From: Muricea muricata
Taxonomy: Eukaryota > Cnidaria > Anthozoa > Malacalcyonacea > Plexauridae
Reading direction: 5' to 3'
Assembly (NCBI GenBank): GCA_963855995.1
Contig: OY979726.1
Coordinates: forward strand, 2,382,501 to 2,446,500
Length of the DNA stretch: 64,000 nucleotides
In this document: piece by piece, positions 23,188-33,202 of the stretch
How the letters are laid out: each line of letters opens with the position of its first letter
How positions within the stretch are numbered: the first letter of the stretch is position 1
The notes under the pieces: model-generated
The model's database searches: none
What the model saw: the letters and a program-made list of their open reading frames with translations, nothing else
Told to the model about the DNA's origin: nothing
Translations under genes and position numbers: made by a program

Positions 23188-26100
23188 TCAGCCATTCTTG
23201 TCCCTCTTGCACCCAAACCGATCTAAAACAATTGCATTGATGAAAAAAAGGCACTGAACAGTCTCTGCGAAAAAAGATATTTTTTGGATTGCAAAAAACA
23301 TTGAATGTCATTAAAATACTTCCTTCTTACAAACAATAGACCACTTGCGCGTGACGTCACACGCAACGATCTCGTAATTTGGCGGCCATGTTGGGGGAAA
23401 ATTAAATGTACGCGCGGCGTACGTGTTTTTTAATGAAATATGGTGAACGTATGTTCATTTTTGAATTGCAACTGTGCTTTTTGCATTTGTTGAAAATACA
23501 CAGAACAAAATTTGCCCTCCAATATGGCCGATAGCAACGCGATGTGTGACGTAACTGCAAGTGGTCTATAGAGAGGTTCAGATTTGACTTCCGCTACCGC
23601 TACCTTTTCCCGATTTTTAAACAATTTCATTGGTTAATCAGGTAGGCCCGGTACATCTGATTGGCTGAAGGATAGATGAAGGTAGCGGCAGAGGTATATT
23701 GGAAGCCAATCTGAACCTCTCTAATCTACAATTATGTTTTCTGATTATCTTGATTCTGCTCATACCAATAAAGAATCACCCAGAGATGCAATCACAGTGA
23801 TATCTGCCGGGGTCAATCGGTGAACTAAATGGAGAAAAGAACCATGGAGTTTAAACCGATTAATAATACTTCATTTCACCTCTTCGAGATTTCCTATTAT
23901 TAGATTACCTTTTTTCTAAAAAAAAAGTTCTGCCAAAATAGCCCAGGGAGGCCCAAAATAGTACATTAAGCAGGGACCTGTTGAACGAAAGGCGAATAGC
24001 TATTCACCAGATAGTGACTTTTCAACTGCCGCAGAAAGGGAATATAAAAAGCAATGACACCAAGCATATTTAACTGGTTAGAGATGAAAAAGTGACTTTA
24101 ACTCGAAAATGATGAACAGGGCTTTAATCTGGCTTTTACCTGTTCCCGAACATGAGAAGAATGTTTGAAAAACAGCACTATTTGGTGGATTGCGGCCGGT
24201 TCATCTTTCGTTTTTGGCTTACCTGATTTTGCAACACCGAATCCGGAATCCTTTGTTTTACATTGAAATTCCGAGGTGTTACTAATCTATAGTCAAATAA
24301 ATAGTCAAAATAAATCACCTAGCTTTCAATACGGCTAAACTCATTTAATTTTTATACATCAAGTCAACTATAACTACAATATTTAGTAATTTAATCAAAG
24401 TATAATCACCGGATGCAAACATAAAAGGAACTTATTTACTTAAAAACTTACTGGATAAAAAGAATTGTTGAAAATGGTATCGTACATAAAATATTTCTTT
24501 ATAAATGTAGACGACACCATGTGTTCCAGACTCACAGGAGCTGGTAGAGTCTTAACCATTTCTTCATTTTCCGCTAGAGTACATGGATAAAATGGAGCAT
24601 TATTTTTTATTCAATAGTAAGGCTACATTCGGTTTTTAAGGTAAAAAGGTGGTGAAGGGAGGGGGGTGGATATCACGTTCCACGGCGGGAAAAAAAAGCT
24701 TTCACAATTCCCGTCCCTCAAAAAAGTAGCTACACGTTTTATCAACATTGTATACTGTTTGGTAACAGTTTATATCACGTTCCTTTATATAGAGATCTTA
24801 TTTCTTTCAATATATATATTATAATTCTTCAATATGTGTCAACATCCGAAAGGCCTTACAATGGATGGACTATTATTCTCAGTAATTTCACGAAGCGTTT
24901 TCATTGAGAGTCGTGCCTGACATTTCACGGTACCAAAACCAAGCATTTCACACGAACTGGCAGATATTAACCAATCACAGCACACGAAATTAAATTAACT
25001 TCGCTGTCTAGATGACCAGCATCACTTCCGGTAAACTGGCGGCCTGTGATTGGTTGAAAAGGACTTCGGAAAGATTCAAAATGGCCACCAATGAAAGTTG
25101 CTTTGATTATTTATGTGCTTTTGACGAAACTAAACTTTGATTAAACAAACGAAGGAATATGCATTGTAAGCAATGACAAATACTACAGCAGCAAACTTTG
25201 TTAAAGAATTTCAAGGTAAGAAACCGTTTGCAACGTATCAATTAAGTACTTCTTCACGATTTACCACAAAAAAATACAGTACATTTTGAAACAAAACAGC
25301 AAAACTTATAATGTCAAAAGTCAAATATAAGAGCAAATTCAAACCACGTATGAAACTAGTTCGGGGGGATAACACTAGGAAACAAAGTTCCATTACCAAG
25401 ACAATACAAATTTGCGGGCATATAAACTATAAAGAGTTAATTATATGACAGTTTATCAAAAAGAATATCGATATTGTTTATAATATGTACCTGGCTAAAT
25501 TAGACTGACAAAAAGAAGTGCTTGGATGAACCATGTATCAAGAACTCAAAAATTAAAAACAGGCTGCAGCAGATCGATAATTGGGGGGGGGGAGATATCC
25601 ATAATATATCAGAGACTGAAAACAATTGATTTCAAATCAAATTGTATATAAGGGTGCTGTTAAACACAAATATATGAATATGCCCCCCCCCCAATTATCA
25701 ATCTTCCACAGCCACTAATTAATTACAAAACAAATTGTAACAAATTTTAATCTTAGCAGGTTGGTACCAATTCAATCTTTACCTATATATTGTCCTAAAA
25801 TTCAACACAGGACAGGCACAAGAGTGTTAATTGGGGGCGGGGGAAGAGTTGATTTTGTTGGGCAGAACATGAACATATGAATGTACCCCCAAAATAAACA
25901 TTTTAGCACTGGCCCCGATTCTACATGAATCGATCGTACCCACCTAAGATATCAACAGTTTTTCTCATGTTTCCATAGACGCACGCATATGTCCCAAACA
26001 ATTCCACCAGACCAATGTCGAGGGTAATAGCCGTAATACCTTGGCCATCTGACCAAAATCTCATACCATTCAGAACATAATGTTCAGGATATATCTTCTC

Positions 26101-27003
26101 AAACCTCACCAAATCGTCTCTCGACTCAAAATGTTCTTCCGTTAGAGGTAATGGTGGGTCAATCTTACAAATCAAATGCAAATGGTCAGCACCTTGTTTA
26201 ACTACAAGTTCGTTAATTTGCTTTTCTCGATAACTGACTCCATCCTTCTCCCAATGATCAGAGATCTCAATTTGTTTAGGGTTGATTGATGGGTAATGGG
26301 CATCTAAATGATTTTGCAACAATCAAGTAAGTTAGTAATAACAAGGTTATACTTTTATGTATACTTGTAATGAACTCATTTTAAATTCTTCACAATTCGT
26401 GGATTGAACTTTTATGTCCATTTACCAATAAGTCATGCAGTTCTAGCGAAATAGGTCAGCACAGTAAATGGATTTATGATCATCTTACAAGTGAACAAGA
26501 AATTAATTTACATGACTGTTCATCTTAAATATCCATTGAGCACTCTATCATTCTGCTGGTGGATTTTGCCGTTTAACAAACATAGTACGTTCAGATATAT
26601 TGTTACCTAATGGTTTATTAAAAGATGCAATTGATACAGTTAATTAGAAATATAAATTGCAATATCGTGTTAAGAACTACATAGAGGCAATTCAATTCCT
26701 CGTCAGTCCATTCCATAAATCAAAGCGTAAAATTCAAAGCAGAATTCGTTTTTAAATCACACAGTTTGTATTTTATAATTGATAGTACATGGTTGTTAGA
26801 ATCTTGATCGCGTTACTATGTCAACAAGTATAGTATATATTTGATCGCTGAAAAAACCCCCAAAAAACCTGCAAACGTTATATTTATCTAAAGGACATGA
26901 AGCATTACATATAATCGGGCCAACACATACCAACAGTTAACTTTAAAATCACCACGTTGAAAAGAAATAAAATTTTGAACAGTCCCATAGTAACCGACGC
27001 CAT
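23188..27003 (-). CDS. Small secreted protein with one probable Ig-like domain
   Basis: Five exons in gene order: 26931-27003, 25944-26303, 24452-24573, 24233-24296, 23188-23222. All have GT-AG borders and compatible phases, total 654 nt, 217 residues. Exon 1 encodes a signal peptide (MASVTMGLFKILFLFNVVIL). Exon 2 encodes a domain with L-x-L-I-C, F-W-S-D-G, and a D-x-G...F-G-T-Y-A-C-V-Y-G block, which resembles the Cys, Trp and D-x-G-x-Y-x-C hallmarks of Ig-like domains. No transmembrane segment follows, and the predicted C-terminus has two Cys residues. The last two exons are less secure: an alternative frame (QNQIGLGARGTRMADFF) is also open but would need a phase that exon 3 does not supply. 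I do not recognise the family. Confidence 0.6.
23337..23568. mobile_element. MITE with TAGACCACTTGC ends
   Basis: Left TAGACCACTTGCGCGTGACG pairs with right CGTAACTGCAAGTGGTCTA. TA dinucleotides at both ends are compatible with TA target duplication. It lies in an intron of the Ig-like gene. Confidence 0.75.
23571..23724. mobile_element. MITE with AGAGAGGTTCAGATT ends
   Basis: Immediately next to the previous MITE. Left arm AGAGAGGTTCAGATTTGACT and right arm AATCTGAACCTCTCT pair, and CGCTACCTTT / AAGGTAGCGGC extends the pairing. Confidence 0.75.
25173..25215 (+). other. Possible first coding exon on + strand (orphan)
   Basis: An ATG opens a 14-codon frame (MTNTTAANFVKEFQ) ending in a consensus donor CAAG^GTAAG. 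It is preceded by a CCAAT-containing, ATTGG-rich stretch. No following exon was recognised, and it lies inside an intron of the minus-strand Ig-like gene, so it may be chance or part of a transposon-captured promoter. Confidence 0.25.
25565..25705. repeat. Inverted repeat with terminal G-runs
   Basis: GATAATTGGGGGGGGGG at the left and CCCCCCCCCAATTATC at the right bracket about 100 bp. A similar but weaker G-run inverted pair lies at about 25828-25895. Both are in an intron of the Ig-like gene. Confidence 0.6.
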
Positions 27004-27091
27004 TTACATTTATATTTGTTTACATTTTTGGTTATTCTGACTTCCTTCGCACATGCTCAGAAGCGCAAATCTCAAGGCGCGAGATTTACTG

Positions 27092-27219
27092 AATAGCACT
27101 TATGCGGGTTTTCCCTAAAGCTATTGTCCTCACCACCAAGTCTCGCTTTCATGTATGCGTCAATACGAGGCTTGGTGGTGAGGACAATAACCTCAGGGAA
27201 AACCCGCATAAGTGCTATT
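27092..27219. repeat. Long near-perfect hairpin, palindromic MITE
   Basis: AATAGCACTTATGCGGGTTT pairs with AAACCCGCATAAGTGCTATT, and the pairing continues through TTGTCCTCACCACCAAG to CTTGGTGGTGAGGACAA. It lies about 90 bp upstream of the Ig-like gene start codon. Confidence 0.8.
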
Positions 27220-27266
27220 GTAAAACTACATTCATATTAATCCCTCACTGGGATTCGTACCGAGTC

Positions 27267-27606
27267 TTATCCAAGACAACGAATTTTCTCTGCAGTGTCA
27301 TATTAATATGAATCTAGTTTTTCATATATCTCTAAGGATGGTTCTGAAATAGAATTTAAACACTGCGCGTCCTCAAAGGCAAGCGTTAAGTGGTCACGAA
27401 AATATTTCGTGCACTTAAATGGATAAGACTCGCTACCAATCCCAGTTGACTCGATAGCTCAATTGGTAGAGCGGTCTAGAAACCCGAAGATGCGAGTTCG
27501 AATCCCGCTCGAGATAACGAATTTTCCGTTATTCTCTGCAGTATCAGATTAATATGAATCTAGTTCTTCATATCTCTGAGGATGGTCCTGCAGAAATAGA
27601 ATTGAA
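27267..27606 (+). mobile_element. tRNA-derived SINE-like element
   Basis: 27448-27515 has a D-arm-like GCTCAATTGGTAGAGC, a T-arm-like GCGAGTTCGAATCCCGC (one mismatch) and a partly pairing acceptor, but the anticodon arm does not fold. The tail GATTAATATGAATCTAG...ATCTCTGAGGATGGT after it is a diverged copy of 27267-27360. This fits a SINE with a tRNA head and repeated tail, not a working tRNA. Confidence 0.55.
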
Positions 27607-27619
27607 ATTACTGAATTGT

Positions 27620-27900
27620 AATTGTCTCATTTATCGGTCGATAGAACGTCCGTACATGGTTGATTATATGACGTCAATTTCACTAGTAATCTGAACGATC
27701 TTTCAACGTCGATTTAGCGTTGGACTATGGTTGATACAATTACCAACGTAATCTCAACGTTGTTTAACGTCACTGAAAATAACGTTGAGTCAATTTGCAT
27801 TTTCAATCGCTTGTCAAAGTCGATTTAACCTCTTGAAGGTGATGTTGAACGTTGGTTCAACGCTTAATTAACGTAATTTTGTCTGCTCTTTATGAAATAT
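27620..27900. repeat. Dispersed repeat rich in CAACGTTG/CGTCGATT words
   Basis: Shares the series GATTGATTA-TGACGT, CGTCGATT and CAACGTTG with 45370-45450 and 49800-49890, so it belongs to the same repeat family as the 0.7-kb duplicated segment there. Confidence 0.5.
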
Positions 27901-28147
27901 ATCTTACATTGAGTCATAGACCAAAGGTCATTCATGTCATACCACCCATCCCTGAAGAGTTAAACAACGGAACATCCGACTGATTTGCACTTCCGGATTG
28001 ATGCCATTTTACTTTCATTTTGTCTTCTAAGAGATTGAATTTCACAGAAAATATATGCAGCAAATATCTTACTGTTTTGGCACTTTGCTCGATAGAAGCA
28101 CATTAATTGCAGCCTTTTCGATTATAAAACAAACCCAAAATTAAATC

Positions 28148-28232
28148 ATGCCTTGGACTGCAGCTCAAAGAGAAAGATTGGCAGCGGAGAAAAGCGTACT
28201 GGAGCATTACTTCCCTGGCTGTGTGAAATGGA
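28148..28232 (+). pseudogene. E2-like family, N-terminal fragment cut by a transposon
   Basis: Starts MPWTAAQRERLAAEKSV and runs to C-V-K-W, identical in style to the intact E2-like genes, then breaks off where the inverted-repeat element at 28233 begins. The 5' flank (GACTGATTTGC, ATTGATGCC-type words) matches the flanks of the copies at 41253 and 43866. The rest of the gene is not found on the other side of the element. Confidence 0.85.
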
Positions 28233-28807
28233 GGCATACTGCATAACCCGGACTCGGACTCGGACTCGTGAAAAAATTCGTTACAAAAAGAATTCGTAGT
28301 TGCAGGGAAATATTTTTTAAGAATTACTATGGTGTTACAAACACAGTTTTCCTGCCAATTTGCAACCAATTTGTAAAAATCTATAAGGCTTATATGTTCC
28401 TGATTGTTTTAGGCTCAACATTGAGCTTGGATCTGACTATATAGCATGTAAATATTAAAGCCTTTCATACAAGATCTTCTTCTTAAGCTATTTGAAGGCA
28501 AGTTCTGCACTTACGCGCAATTTTCGCATCATATCATTTTGCCGGCATCATGCGCTATTTTCTTGGACCACAATACTTTGACAAGCGTACGCATTATACA
28601 CAACTACTGTTACTACGAAAAACGACAACATTTTTATTGATTCAACGTTTCGACCTTATTTTGTCATCATCTGGAATCTGATGATTACGCATTATAAGGT
28701 TCCAAATTTCGCCCAATTTTCGCACAGGAAATATATTAGCGATACAAAAACTTTAACCGACCATATGTTGAAACACAACACCTTGACAAGCTTTGGGTGG
28801 CGCTTTT

Positions 28808-29218
28808 ATGTATTGCAAGGCTCCAAAGTCCAAAGAATTTATTGCAATACGTGCGATCATCCACAGAAGATTATACAAGCTTTCAAGCGATGCGTTAGTT
28901 ACAAAATTTATAAAAGTATTTCGTGTTTGTATGGCTCACTGCCTCACTTGTAAAAAAGAACGCGCAAATGCGCTATTTTACCCATGTAAAGATTTAGTAA
29001 TTGTCGGCAGAGCAAGGAGAGAATATTGGAAAAACGGAGAAAAAGTCATCTCGAGCGAGCTGTCTAACGTATATTTTCATGTCAATCCGAACTGCGTTGC
29101 TGTTAAAAATGCATTTTTCGTGCCCGGATTGGTACAAATTCCTCCTGATTTACAACCTTTTTTAAAAGAATCGCACAAGAGGGAACTGAAGAGGAAACTT
29201 AACCTTAACTTTTCGTAG
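28808..29218 (+). CDS. Element-encoded protein of unknown family
   Basis: 136 residues from the first ATG. Has a Cys/His-rich part (FRVCMAHCLTCKKERA, later HVNPNC) then a hydrophobic-proline FVPGLVQIPPDLQPF segment and a basic end (KRELKRKLNLNF). The C-x-x-C and C-x-x-x-x-C spacings suggest metal binding. It is the only sizeable frame between the inverted ends, so a transposon role is likely, but I do not recognise a transposase and the catalytic type cannot be named. Confidence 0.4.
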   Translation: MYCKAPKSKEFIAIRAIIHRRLYKLSSDALVTKFIKVFRVCMAHCLTCKKERANALFYPCKDLVIVGRARREYWKNGEKVISSELSNVYFHVNPNCVAVKNAFFVPGLVQIPPDLQPFLKESHKRELKRKLNLNFS

Positions 29219-29509
29219 TTCATATATTGTAAATAATACTTTCTTTGCACTGGCACGTTCGTTTATCCTGATAAACATTTTGTTAATTTTTAATGGAAGA
29301 TCTTGTATGAAAGGCTTTAATATTTACCTGCTATATAGTCAGATCCAAGCTCAATGTTGAGCCTAAAACAATCAGGAACATATAAGCCTTATAGATTTTT
29401 ACAAATTGTTTGCAAATTGGCTGGAAAACTGTGTTTGTAACACCATAGTAATTCTTAAAAAGTATTTCCCTGCAACTACGAATTCTTTTTGTAACGAATT
29501 TTTTCACGG

Positions 29510-29596
29510 TTCCGAGTCCGAGTCCGGGTCCGAGTCCGGGTCCGAGTCCGAGTCTGGGTCCGGGTCCGAGTCTGGGTCCGAGTCCGAGTCCGGGTT
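29510..29596 (+). repeat. Hexamer array (CCGAGT)n
   Basis: About 14 units of CCGAGT/CCGGGT/CTGGGT inside the right end of the transposon. The left end has only about three units in complement, so the array has expanded on one side. Confidence 0.9.
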
Positions 29597-30408
29597 ATGC
29601 AGTATGCCAAGAACAACAAGGAGGGCTGGCCTTCCTAGCAGGGCTGGCTAAAAAAGCCGTCAAATCAATGTCAAAATGAATTTTTTAAATCTTTTTTGCC
29701 TTAAATATATAATTCTAAACGATTATTCACATTTCTTATTTTATATTCCAATATTCACATGGCTAACATGACTTATACTTCAAAATTTGGTGTAGAACTA
29801 TGAATTTGCATGACAAAAAATAATGAGTTGCAAAGAAGCCATCAAATACAACTTGTGAAAGAAAGCCAGTCCTAGATCTAGGGCTGTAAACATGCGATAA
29901 AAGTCAGTTCTACTGCTGGGGCTGGATCTCTCTGTAGGGCTCACATAAATGCAGCCCCCCCCCCCTCCCCATTAGATGTCTCATTTCTGTCGCGTGGAGT
30001 CAATTTGTCGTTTCCGGGAACCCCTTGACCTAGAATGCTGAATTGTTTTAGTTTTAAAAACGAAAGAGACTTCTGTTCCCTGAAGTTTTTTTATACAATG
30101 TATGAGCTCGTTCTTCCTGGAAGAAAAGCTCGGACTTCGATGTAATGCTTTGGACACCTGTCCAAAGAAATCGCTTGGGATATAAGAAACAAACTTTGGA
30201 AAGCGTTTTTTCCCGGTAGAGTGACGTGGATTGATCCGACAGGCGACACGAAAGTCGAATTGCCATTCAACACCAACAATGGCCTCAAATACTGTCTGAG
30301 AAGTTATCTGAAATCAGAAGACGATGACAGTTCAGATTTCCCAAATTCTGTCCCGGATATGGTAAGAATTTATCATGATGAACGTTGCTACATAAATTCT
30401 GACAAGTA

Positions 30409-31400
30409 CAGTACTGTGCAAAAGTTTTAGGCCACCTAATTTTTTGCTTTTATAACAAAAGCCATATCTATCTCGAAATTGAACCAATTACAATGAAACT
30501 TGTACATGTGATAGAGCAAATTGTTATCTACAACTTACGAAAAAATGGACATTGTAAACTGGAAGTTCGGCTGTAATAAGTGTGGTTTACTACTTTCCCC
30601 CAAGTTTATATTTTACAATGTACAGCTCATAAAAATTAATCTTTTTCACAATAACACTACAGCAAACTCATTGAATCATTCCAGAAAAAATAAAAACTAT
30701 TGATACAACATGCTGTTTTCCGTTTGGACAAAATCTAGGTGTCTTAAAAAAGTGCCACTTTCAAACCTTTGTGCTTGAAACCATTTTGCTTGAATTCTTT
30801 TAACATGCGGACGTTATAACAGGGACCGCGGAGCGGTTTTTTATTGGTGGGGCTAATCGAGCACCGAAAGTGCGAGATATCTAGAGGGGAAACTTTTGAA
30901 ATCAAGAGCCCTGAGATGCCTGGAAACACTTCTAATTTCAACAATCATCATGAAGTAGCATATAGTTGTTGTCTCGATTCTTATATTTTTAATGCAAACA
31001 TGTGTATTGAACAAAAATTATTGGTGGGGCTTTAGCCCAGCCAGCCACCCCGCTCCGCAGTCCCTGTATAAGGAGCAAAAAATTTTAATTTTAGGAAGAA
31101 TATCAATAAGCGCTGCTCAAAAGATATAGATTTGTAATGTGTTATGTTATATAAGATTTCTTAAGCTGATTCAATAATGATCGAATTTGCAATCACGTTT
31201 CGTACTAAAGGTTTTATTTATTTCTGGAACACTATTACCTCTGCAATAGAATCAGATAAAAAAATTAACAATTAAAAAACGATAACGTTTTGCTCGATCA
31301 CATGTAACAGTTTGATTGTAGTTGGTTCAATTTTGAGTTAGATAGGCCTTGTTACAAAAAAGCAAAAAATGAGGTGATCTAAAACTTTTGGACAGTACTG
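30409..31400. mobile_element. Tc1/mariner-like non-autonomous transposon
   Basis: Ends CAGTACTGTGCAAAAGTTTTA and its complement, with TA target duplication at 30407-30408 and 31401-31402. The homologous position in the other duplicate (56241-56250, GAAGTAATTTCC) is uninterrupted, a direct view of the empty site. No transposase frame survives. A second element is nested inside at 30820-31066. Confidence 0.9.
30820..31066. mobile_element. Nested MITE with CAGGGACYGCGGAGCGG ends
   Basis: 247 bp with 17-bp inverted ends (one mismatch) and TATAA on both sides (30815-30819 and 31067-31071). It is inserted in the Tc1-like element, so it is younger. Confidence 0.85.
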
Positions 31401-31524
31401 TAATTTCCAACAATCCTGACAATGTCATGGCAACATTACATTGTTACACAGGTCGTGCGTTCATCTCCGAAGCCAATGCCTCGCTGGGATGTTGATGATG
31501 AGAAACAAGTGATTGCCAAAAGTA

Positions 31525-31735
31525 CCCTCCCACTTTGGCATGGGTTTTGGTGAGCTGACCACGATATCTGGCACTGCGCTAGGAAAATTTTGTATGTAGA
31601 GTTGAAAAGTGTATTTATTGTGGTTGTTTGTTTTCAACGTCATTTCTACTTTCGTATCGCCTGTAGGATCAATCCATTTCACACAGCCAGGAAAGTAATG
31701 CTCCAGTGTGATTTTCTCTGTTCCTACTCTTTCTC
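31525..31735 (-). pseudogene. E2-like family, internal fragment
   Basis: Encodes ITLEHYFPGCVKWIDPTGD onward through VEMTLKTNN, FPSAVPDI and SSPKPMPKW, without the MPWTQAQ start and without the Cys-motif half. Upstream, GGAAAACGAAAAGC still resembles the promoter of intact copies but runs directly into the body, so the start region was deleted. Copy B of the duplication keeps the complementary piece at 56727-56745. Confidence 0.8.
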
Positions 31736-32656
31736 CCTTATTTATGCTTTTCGTTTTCCAACAACTGGAACTGCGAAGGCCCAATTTTCGGATGAAGCAT
31801 ATACTTCTTATGTAGTCACGCATATATATAGTTATACTGTTGAAATTCACATTGTGAGTATAAAGAATTATCAAGCCCAAACGGAGTTTTTGTTATCAAC
31901 CTCAGCCAAATTTGTCGAAGGCGGCCCGTTGTTTTGGGCTATTCTCTTAGAGACGATGTTGGCAAACACGCTATTCGTTCGCACGCAATAAATTAAATAA
32001 GGAATTACTACAAGGACGCACTCTGCTTTCAGAGTCAACAATCACTTGGAACTTGAATATATGGAAGGCAGATTTAGAACATTCGTTAACCCTGTATTCC
32101 AGTAGCCGAAAACTTAAGCATGAGATAGACAACCGCTGAGATTACCAAGGACTAATGCAGCCTCACTTCATCACCGGAAGTAAGCACTCGGGTACAGGAT
32201 TCCAGAATGAAGCCCTTGCTGGCTCAATAAAAGATATATGTCGAACTGAATATATGGTGTACAGTGGCACCAAGTATTTAGCTAAACTTATATTTGTTCT
32301 CTACCAAAATAACAACAATTATTATATGGTTATGGGTGTTTTACCGTAAACTAAAACACTCATTCACTGCGCTCGTTCGTAAAATATTGTTTTCACTACT
32401 CGAAACTAATATTCATATCTTCGCGCCACCGTGTAATATCCTCTATATATTTCTTTTCCTTAGTGGAAAACTATGCTAAACTTCAATTAAAAGTCAAGTC
32501 CCGGATGTAGTGGCGTACGGAGGCTACGATTATTCTATGATAGGAGTATGTTATTGGGAAATTACGTTATTTCAAAATGTTATCAGTTTAAGAAGTTATC
32601 AGTTTTAAATATTATCAGTTTGATCTTATATGGACCATAATATACCTGACAGTTCG

Positions 32657-33202
32657 TTAAAAAAGAAGACAGCCTTGATTTTCGTCTGACTGAGAGCGTT
32701 GAAATTGAATCATATCTTCCAATTGTCGGCTTTCATTCACACGCGACGTACCGCTTTCGTTTATTTCCGAACCATTTCCACCCATCTCTCGTAGAAAGTG
32801 ATTCATAGGCTGTCCAGTTCTGACGTGACCTTCATAAGCCTCAAGCCAGACTCGTCCTTTCATCACGACTTCATACAGCGAGGAGCGATCGGTCCACTGA
32901 CTTTCGTGATAGTGACAAATTCTCAAATACCCATCACGTTTTATCAAGGTGTGATTATCATAACTACCGTCCCAGTTGGGCATCGGTTTTGGCGAACTGA
33001 CCACAACGAGGTCTGGCATTGCATTGGGAAAATTATCGATGTAGAGTCTCAATGTGTATTCATTGTCGTTGTTTGTTTTCAGCGTCACTTCGACCTTTGT
33101 ATCTCCTGTAGGATCAATCCATTTCACGCAGCCAGGGAAGTAATGCTCCAGTATGCTTTTCTCCGCTGCTAATCTCTCTGGTTGAGCTCGAGTCCAATGG
33201 TC
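32657..33202 (-). CDS. E2-like family member with CLLF C-terminus, start codon lost
   Basis: The body is intact from P-E-R-L-A-A-E-K-S-I-L-E-H to the stop, with PDLVVVSSPKPMPNW, RICHYHESQW and the tail ending NQGCLLF. It is nearly identical to the gene at 57931-58476. The usual ATGCCTTGG start is replaced by a sequence reading GACCATTGG, and no in-frame ATG lies upstream before a stop. A possible acceptor (TTTTAG) just upstream leaves room for a spliced start. Either a young pseudogene or a gene with a new 5' exon. Confidence 0.75.
   Translation of the reverse strand, partial: DHWTRAQPERLAAEKSILEHYFPGCVKWIDPTGDTKVEVTLKTNNDNEYTLRLYIDNFPNAMPDLVVVSSPKPMPNWDGSYDNHTLIKRDGYLRICHYHESQWTDRSSLYEVVMKGRVWLEAYEGHVRTGQPMNHFLREMGGNGSEINESGTSRVNESRQLEDMIQFQRSQSDENQGCLLF

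Larger units (their letters stand above)
28233..29608. mobile_element. 1.4-kb transposon with long inverted ends and CCGAGT subterminal repeats
   Basis: The left end GGCATACTGCATAACCCGG is the exact complement of the right end. Beyond the hexamer repeats, about 200 bp of each arm match in inverted orientation (AAAAATTCGTTACAAAAAG, CTTTCATACAAGATCTTC and others). There is no matching target-site duplication: the left flank is an E2-like gene, and the right flank starts the segment duplicated at 55.46 kb. The interior has one open frame (28808-29218). Confidence 0.85.
30145..31520 (+). pseudogene. E2-like family, two-exon subtype, broken copy A
   Basis: Starts MLWTPVQRNRLGYKKQTLES, diverged from the MPWTQAQRERL start of the main family. 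A 1-nt frame shift around the T/C run at about 30210 precedes V-T-W-I-D-P-T-G-D-T-K-V-E and S-V-P-D-M at 30361, followed by a good donor (GTAAGA). Exon 2 resumes at 31452 after ACACAG with VVRSSPKPMPRWDVDD and is cut at about 31520, where an inverted fragment of another copy begins. The 1.1-kb intron is mostly the Tc1-like insertion. Confidence 0.8.
29609..33202. repeat. Segmental duplication I, copy A
   Basis: Direct, co-linear match to 55460-58480, from AAGAACAACAAGGAGGGC through a two-exon E2-like copy, non-coding sequence with CACTCATTCACTGCGCTCG, and a minus-strand E2-like gene. Copy A carries a Tc1-like insertion that copy B lacks; copy B carries a small MITE (57593-57711) that copy A lacks. 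Confidence 0.85.

Noticed and set aside
24233..24296. Alternative frame VTPRNFNVKQRIP joined to QNQIGLGARG for the end of the Ig-like gene
   Set aside because: Open, but needs a phase that exon 3 does not supply with a canonical acceptor; the chosen frame satisfies all phases.
27448..27515. Possible functional tRNA
   Set aside because: D and T arms are recognisable but the acceptor has mismatches and the anticodon arm does not pair; the repeated tail points to a SINE.
29510..29596. CRISPR-like array
   Set aside because: Simple hexamer repeat with no spacers, inside a transposon end of a eukaryotic genome.
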